Shown here: positions 59,881 to 64,000 of the stretch, piece by piece
Numbering within the stretch: position 1 is the stretch's first letter
Layout of the letters: each line of letters begins with the position of its first letter
NCBI GenBank assembly: GCA_934045075.1
Contig: OW203732.1
Coordinates: 4,443,501 to 4,507,500 of the forward strand
Direction of reading: 5' to 3'
From: Yponomeuta sedellus
Lineage: Eukaryota > Arthropoda > Insecta > Lepidoptera > Yponomeutidae
Length of the DNA: 64,000 bases
Position numbers and translations under genes: made by a program
The notes under the pieces: model-generated
The model's database searches: none
The model's input: only the letters and a program-made list of their open reading frames with translations
What the model was told of the DNA's origin: nothing

Positions 59881-60330
59881 ACTACTACAGGGGACTGGTA
59901 ATTGTATCAAATATGGGTGTCTTGTCTTTGTGGTTTCGTCCGTGAATTGCCGGCTCCTTTTCCTCTGGCAGGACATGGTCACGGTTCCTTGCCTGTTTTC
60001 ATATTATTTTTATTTTAGTATATTTATTTTAGAGATTATTGAGATTGTCTTCCACTTTCTCATAATATACTCGTTTATAAATATAATATGTAAATATTGT
60101 CTCTGTTTTCAATTGTTACGCACCAGTTCGTTGTTCGAAAACCAGCGCTGAGGGCTCACACCATCAGCACAACGCTGAGTCAGATGCCCTTTGTGGCAAC
60201 ATTGACACACCACAGGATGTACGCTCTGAGCTTGCCCAGTCCTATCTTGTATTTATGTGAATTGTTCTTGTTCGACTTATGATTGGTATGCCTTTTCTTT
60301 CCTGTGATGTGTTAATTTTTTCCAATACAT
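59881..60330. other. Probable LINE 3' UTR and flank
   Basis: No gene. Likely belongs to the preceding LINE copy. Confidence 0.35.
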
Positions 60331-60342
60331 GTCTTTCTTTCT

Positions 60343-60405
<63 letters not shown>

Positions 60406-60418
60406 GTCTTTCTTTTTT

Positions 60419-60450
<32 letters not shown>
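60331..60450 (+). repeat. (TTTC)n microsatellite
   Basis: About 28 imperfect TTTC units (with TGTC and TTTT variants). The SFFL ORF is an artefact. Confidence 0.95.
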
Positions 60451-60619
60451 ATTTTATGTATATCCCAAACACGTCCCACTGTAGGGCAAAGGCCTTCTTT
60501 TAGAGAGAAAGTATACTTCTTTTTTTTAGCATTAGAAATTCAGCCCGCAGCTTTTAGCTGGGGTGGGTCTTTGGGCGCCGCCAAGACGGCCACGTCACAC
60601 ACAGTGCTTTAATATTCCC

Positions 60620-60770
60620 ACGCATTCAAATAACTATAGTAATAATGCTGTATTAACCCGTCTGCCTAGGACATATTGTAAATTTTTTGCTGATTTCGAT
60701 ATCTTTGATGGATCAAAATCTAGTTTCAAAACGAAAATAAGAAAATTCTTACTAGATAACGTAGACCCTA
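60620..60770 (+). pseudogene. Possible LINE ORF end fragment
   Basis: The frame KFFADFDIFDGSKSSFKTKI followed by RKFLLDN resembles the 'F..KLK..L' ending of jockey-like RTs. Weak. Confidence 0.35.
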
Positions 60771-60900
60771 TATATATGTATATGTATGTAAATATGAATA
60801 TGTTTATATTACGTATATTTATGTAGGTGTATGCATGTGCGTATGTGTGGTGTGTGTGTGTATATATATGTATGTATGTATGTGTATATGTGTATACGCG
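60771..60900 (+). repeat. TATG/TG-rich low-complexity stretch
   Basis: Mixed (TATG)n and (TG)n text 'gtgtggtgtgtgtgtgtatatatatgtatgtatg'. Confidence 0.8.
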
Positions 60901-61289
60901 CAATATCCTACACACATTAGGTGATACGAGTTGATTCACTGAATTTGTACAATGTCGTCCTCTTTAGTTCTAATTACAAGCAGCCGCAATCCAGTGTTTT
61001 CTATCCCAGAAAGATTATCTCTCTGGGATGGAAAATATTGGAATCATTTATGTCAATGAACAATGCCTTCTTTTCTATATGAAGGGATCATTAATAAATT
61101 TTAATTAAAAAAGTACGTAAAATACAAAAATGAATATGTTAACTACATTAAGATAATTTTGTTATGTAAATTATAATGTTATTCTGATTGTCAGCGAAAA
61201 CCTGTTATTGGCTTTAAATCTAATTCATCTTATTCTATGTAAAAATGCCTCGTGTATAAGCTGTTGGTTTTCCAATAAACAATAAAATA
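60901..61289. other. Non-coding, nothing recognised
   Basis: No supported feature. Confidence 0.45.
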
Positions 61290-61477
61290 AAATTTGGTAA
61301 ACAAAGAAGCAGGGCTACTGCTTATTGTTACGTAGATACCTATAACATCTGAAACGTAGATAGATCTGTATTTACTTGGCTCAACAGTGGACGAAGTGGG
61401 TATGTAAATAAAAAAAAATATAAATTAGGCAGACGATGTTTAGGTTGACTAGCCCTGCTTCTTTGTTTACGAAATTT
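61290..61477. repeat. Foldback repeat with 27-bp arms
   Basis: AAATTTGGTAAACAAAGAAG at the left is inverted at the right (CTTCTTTGTTTACGAAATTT), continuing to GCAGGGCTA / TAGCCCTGC. One mismatch seen. The middle is unique. Confidence 0.7.
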
Positions 61478-62140
61478 GTAATGCGAAAAAAACGCAATAT
61501 AGTTAATTACCACAATAGAGCCCTTCATTCCATTACACAACAGATATATAACTGTCAAGAACGTATCTGTGCTAACACAAACTAACTCACGCCTGTACCC
61601 GGGAGGGGCAGGTAGGTTTGTTACGACAGAACTACAACACATCAAGCATTTCGAACGACACCATTGGCATTTCTCGTGACTATATCGGCGATCGTTCCGA
61701 GACATCAATTTATATTCGAACGCATACCTCAGCCGTTGAATCTAGTTAAGGGCCTAGCCCACAACGAAGAGCATGCAAAAAACAGACAAAATATGTATAC
61801 CTTCAATACTTACACACGCACGCACTCACTCACACTCATAATGAATGAATGAATAAAAATTCTTTATTGCACTAAAACAAATTTGTACAAAGGCGAGCTT
61901 AATACTAGATAGCATTTTCTTCCAGCTAACCCACGATAATGCGCACAAACACATACACACACACATACACACATTATTTTCTCTTCTTTTATTGCATAAT
62001 GCTAACTCACTGTTATGCGGAAATAGTGTCCACTTACATAGCAACATTAAGTAAAACTGTAAAAGAAACAGATGCCTATAGCATAGCTTCGACCTAGTTT
62101 AGTTATTTAAAGACCCTGTAAGATAAGCTCTGTCCTTGTC
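61478..62140. other. Non-coding; small repeat pieces
   Basis: A TATG-family LINE end remnant at about 61583-61620 ('cacgcctgtacccgggaggggcaggtagg'). A 'attctttattgcactaaaacaaatttgtac' piece at about 61856-61890. No gene. Confidence 0.4.
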
Positions 62141-62181
62141 ACACACACACACACACACGTAAACACACACACACACACACA
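62141..62181 (+). repeat. (CA)n microsatellite
   Basis: CA dinucleotide repeats interrupted by CGTAAA. Confidence 0.9.
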
Positions 62182-63770
62182 ATTTTATAAGTATTGATCT
62201 GTAAGCATATTTTTTGTGGCATAAAAAATAAATCATCGATTCATTCATTCACTCCCTATTTCGTGAACATGATTGTAAAGTTTTCGCTCAAATAAATTAT
62301 CTTATCCGATGTAGCGTCGGTCTCATATTCTCTGCAGCCCAGCCCTCCATCATCGCGAGCTCCATTAACACCCCGTTGGAACAACAATGACATAGCTGCG
62401 CTGTCACGGCAGTACACAGCACGCGCACCTACGCGGTCACGTGACTCGATTCCCTTTAGCCAAAACTTTACTAGGCAACTTCGGTTTATTTATTTATTTA
62501 TTCAGATTGGAGAAACATCGGCTTACAGTGCTACACAAGAAATAAGTCTCGCGGATGTACCTGCGCAGATGAACAAATTTTGGATGTGCGGCAAGTTGAT
62601 CGACCAATCAGATAGTTTCATTTTATGGCAGGCCGCGCGCCTTTGTTGCTATTTGTTGATTCAACGTCATCGATGCAGGTTATTATTAGTTTGGCAATAT
62701 TAGCGTGAGCGAAATATGAGCGCTACTGCGGCAATGATTCTGCACCTTAACCGTATCGGTTAAAGATCATGTTGAATGCACTTATAGCTTCGGATACTTT
62801 CGTTACACTTCTTCCTAGTCTGCGCGAACGTAGATTCCCGAAGGGACTTTTATGATGTGTAGTATTGTACAAAATTATGCTAGTAGAATAAAAATAGGTG
62901 CTAATAACAGATTCCTATAGATACAACGCAATCAACGTGCGATCAACAGTTGTAAACTTAAGTGTGAGTATTGAATAAAGTTGTGGAGGTTTTTGAGGAC
63001 TGATACAGTTATGAGTTTTTGGGATGGCAAATTGTTACTGATTCATTCATTTATTTTGTTGCCTCATGTAAAACAGACAAGAATCGTAGTACAATATAAT
63101 TGTAGTATATAGTAGTTGTAAGCTAGATTGACACCCAAAGTATACAAGTGTCATGATTTTGCATGATATATCTAATTTTATGCGTGTTATCGAATAAAGT
63201 AGGTAAATTCATAATGATATCTGCATCAGCCACCATGCCATTGAAGAATTATTAATTGTGGGTACGTACACATTAAATTGACAAGCAAAAACATACTAAA
63301 AATATTGGAGGGAAGTTTTAAAAAAGAAAAGGGAAATCGAGTGGGGTTTGAAAGTGGCTTCACGTCGCACGCTAGCGGCGGGGAGCCATTGCGTTCCCGA
63401 ATACGGTGCTGATCGGATCTCCTGAACCAAGTTTATAATACAAGCACGTTAAAATGCTCAGACAAACTAGACGACTACCGTCGTCATAGTTAGTAGCAAT
63501 GGAACAAGTATTATATAAAAACTACAGAGGACCTTCCCCCAACTTTGAAGAACAAAAATACTCTTAAACGTTTATTAAATTTTTGACCTAGGGCTTTCGA
63601 AAACACTAGGCACACATTATTACCGTACTTACCGACTCATTCACTTGAAAACTCTAGTAAGGGATAATTATTTGAAATTATTATTGGATTTCTCCCGAGT
63701 CTGAAATCCAGAATACAGCCAATAACATAATAACAATATTTATAGGTAATACTATTTTATACATATTTAT
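62182..63770. other. Non-coding, nothing recognised
   Basis: A CG-richer patch at about 62330-62720 could be regulatory, but no ORF or promoter motif supports a gene. Confidence 0.4.
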
Positions 63771-63990
63771 GGAAGGGCCGGTAAGAGACGTCCCAGACGG
63801 ACATACTTCGACCAAATAGGGTATGTATTAGCGAAGGGGAAGATAAAAAGTACCCGTACCCGGCGTGCGTGTATGCAAAGACTAATGAACGTAGATGAAG
63901 TGGTGATCTGTCGGGATCGTGGCAAGTAGCAGTCACTGGTATCTGCCCGCCCCTGTGGAATGCAGGTGTGGGTTAGTTATGCATTTGCGT
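63771..63990 (+). pseudogene. LINE C-terminal tail (TATG-tail family), without microsatellite
   Basis: Encodes the VLAKGKIKSTRTRRACMQRL and NVDE blocks, then the 'gatcgtggcaag' region with a frame break and an in-frame TAG. It ends at 'ggtgtgggttagttatgcat' without a TATG array, so it is the one copy in the window that did not expand. Confidence 0.75.
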
Positions 63991-64000
63991 TTGGAAGCAG

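Noticed and set aside
62330..62720. CG-richer patch as a host promoter or CpG island
   Set aside because: No ORF, splice-site chain or initiator/TATA pattern nearby; base composition alone is not enough.

Overview
The window looks like an intergenic or heterochromatin-like stretch of an insect genome, most likely a moth or butterfly (Lepidoptera). The evidence is indirect. It has AT-rich background DNA, several tRNA-derived SINE families, jockey-type and other non-LTR retrotransposon fragments of types I associate with Lepidoptera, many short foldback elements (MITEs) and long tetranucleotide microsatellites. I found no convincing host protein-coding gene, rRNA gene or functional tRNA gene. 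Almost all coding capacity belongs to two mobile elements.

The most important object is a complete Polinton/Maverick-class (adintovirus-like) DNA element at 25230-36938 (11,709 bp). It is bounded by a 6-bp target-site duplication (ATGAGA at 25224-25229 and 36939-36944) and terminal inverted repeats of about 126 bp that start with AG and end with CT. Its right two thirds is a tightly packed leftward gene block: packaging ATPase, DUF8207-type protein, a small coiled-coil protein, retrovirus-type integrase with chromodomain, phospholipase A2/pX-like protein, adenain-type protease, penton-like minor capsid protein, an unlisted 48-residue lysine-rich protein, double-jelly-roll capsid protein and a Cys/His-rich protein. 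Four gene junctions are ATGA start/stop overlaps. A spliced rightward gene of unknown function lies on the left and converges with the block at paired poly(A) signals near 29835-29875. No protein-primed DNA polymerase B is present. Instead the left 2.4 kb is non-coding and carries an array of CAGATTGA motifs in one orientation. Each terminal repeat is itself an imperfect hairpin.

The second element is a 4.16-kb jockey-like LINE at 48717-52873 (minus strand). It has a poly(A) tail, an 11-bp target-site duplication, an intact 964-codon endonuclease/reverse transcriptase ORF and a 5'-truncated gag ORF.

The rest (1-25223, 36945-48705, 52885-64000) is a mosaic of repeats. It includes SINE-A copies with a (TTACG/TTATG) tail, SINE-B copies (one a 308-bp tandem array at 54721-55560), truncated LINE 3' ends whose tails run into (ATAC)n, (CAAA)n or (TTTC)n microsatellites, at least six foldback/MITE-like structures, an 859-bp tandem duplication with an inverted spacer (18385-20330), and a 52-bp-arm perfect palindrome (8957-9068). 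Family names such as SINE-A, SINE-B, F1-F8 and MITE-1 are my own labels for repeats seen more than once here.
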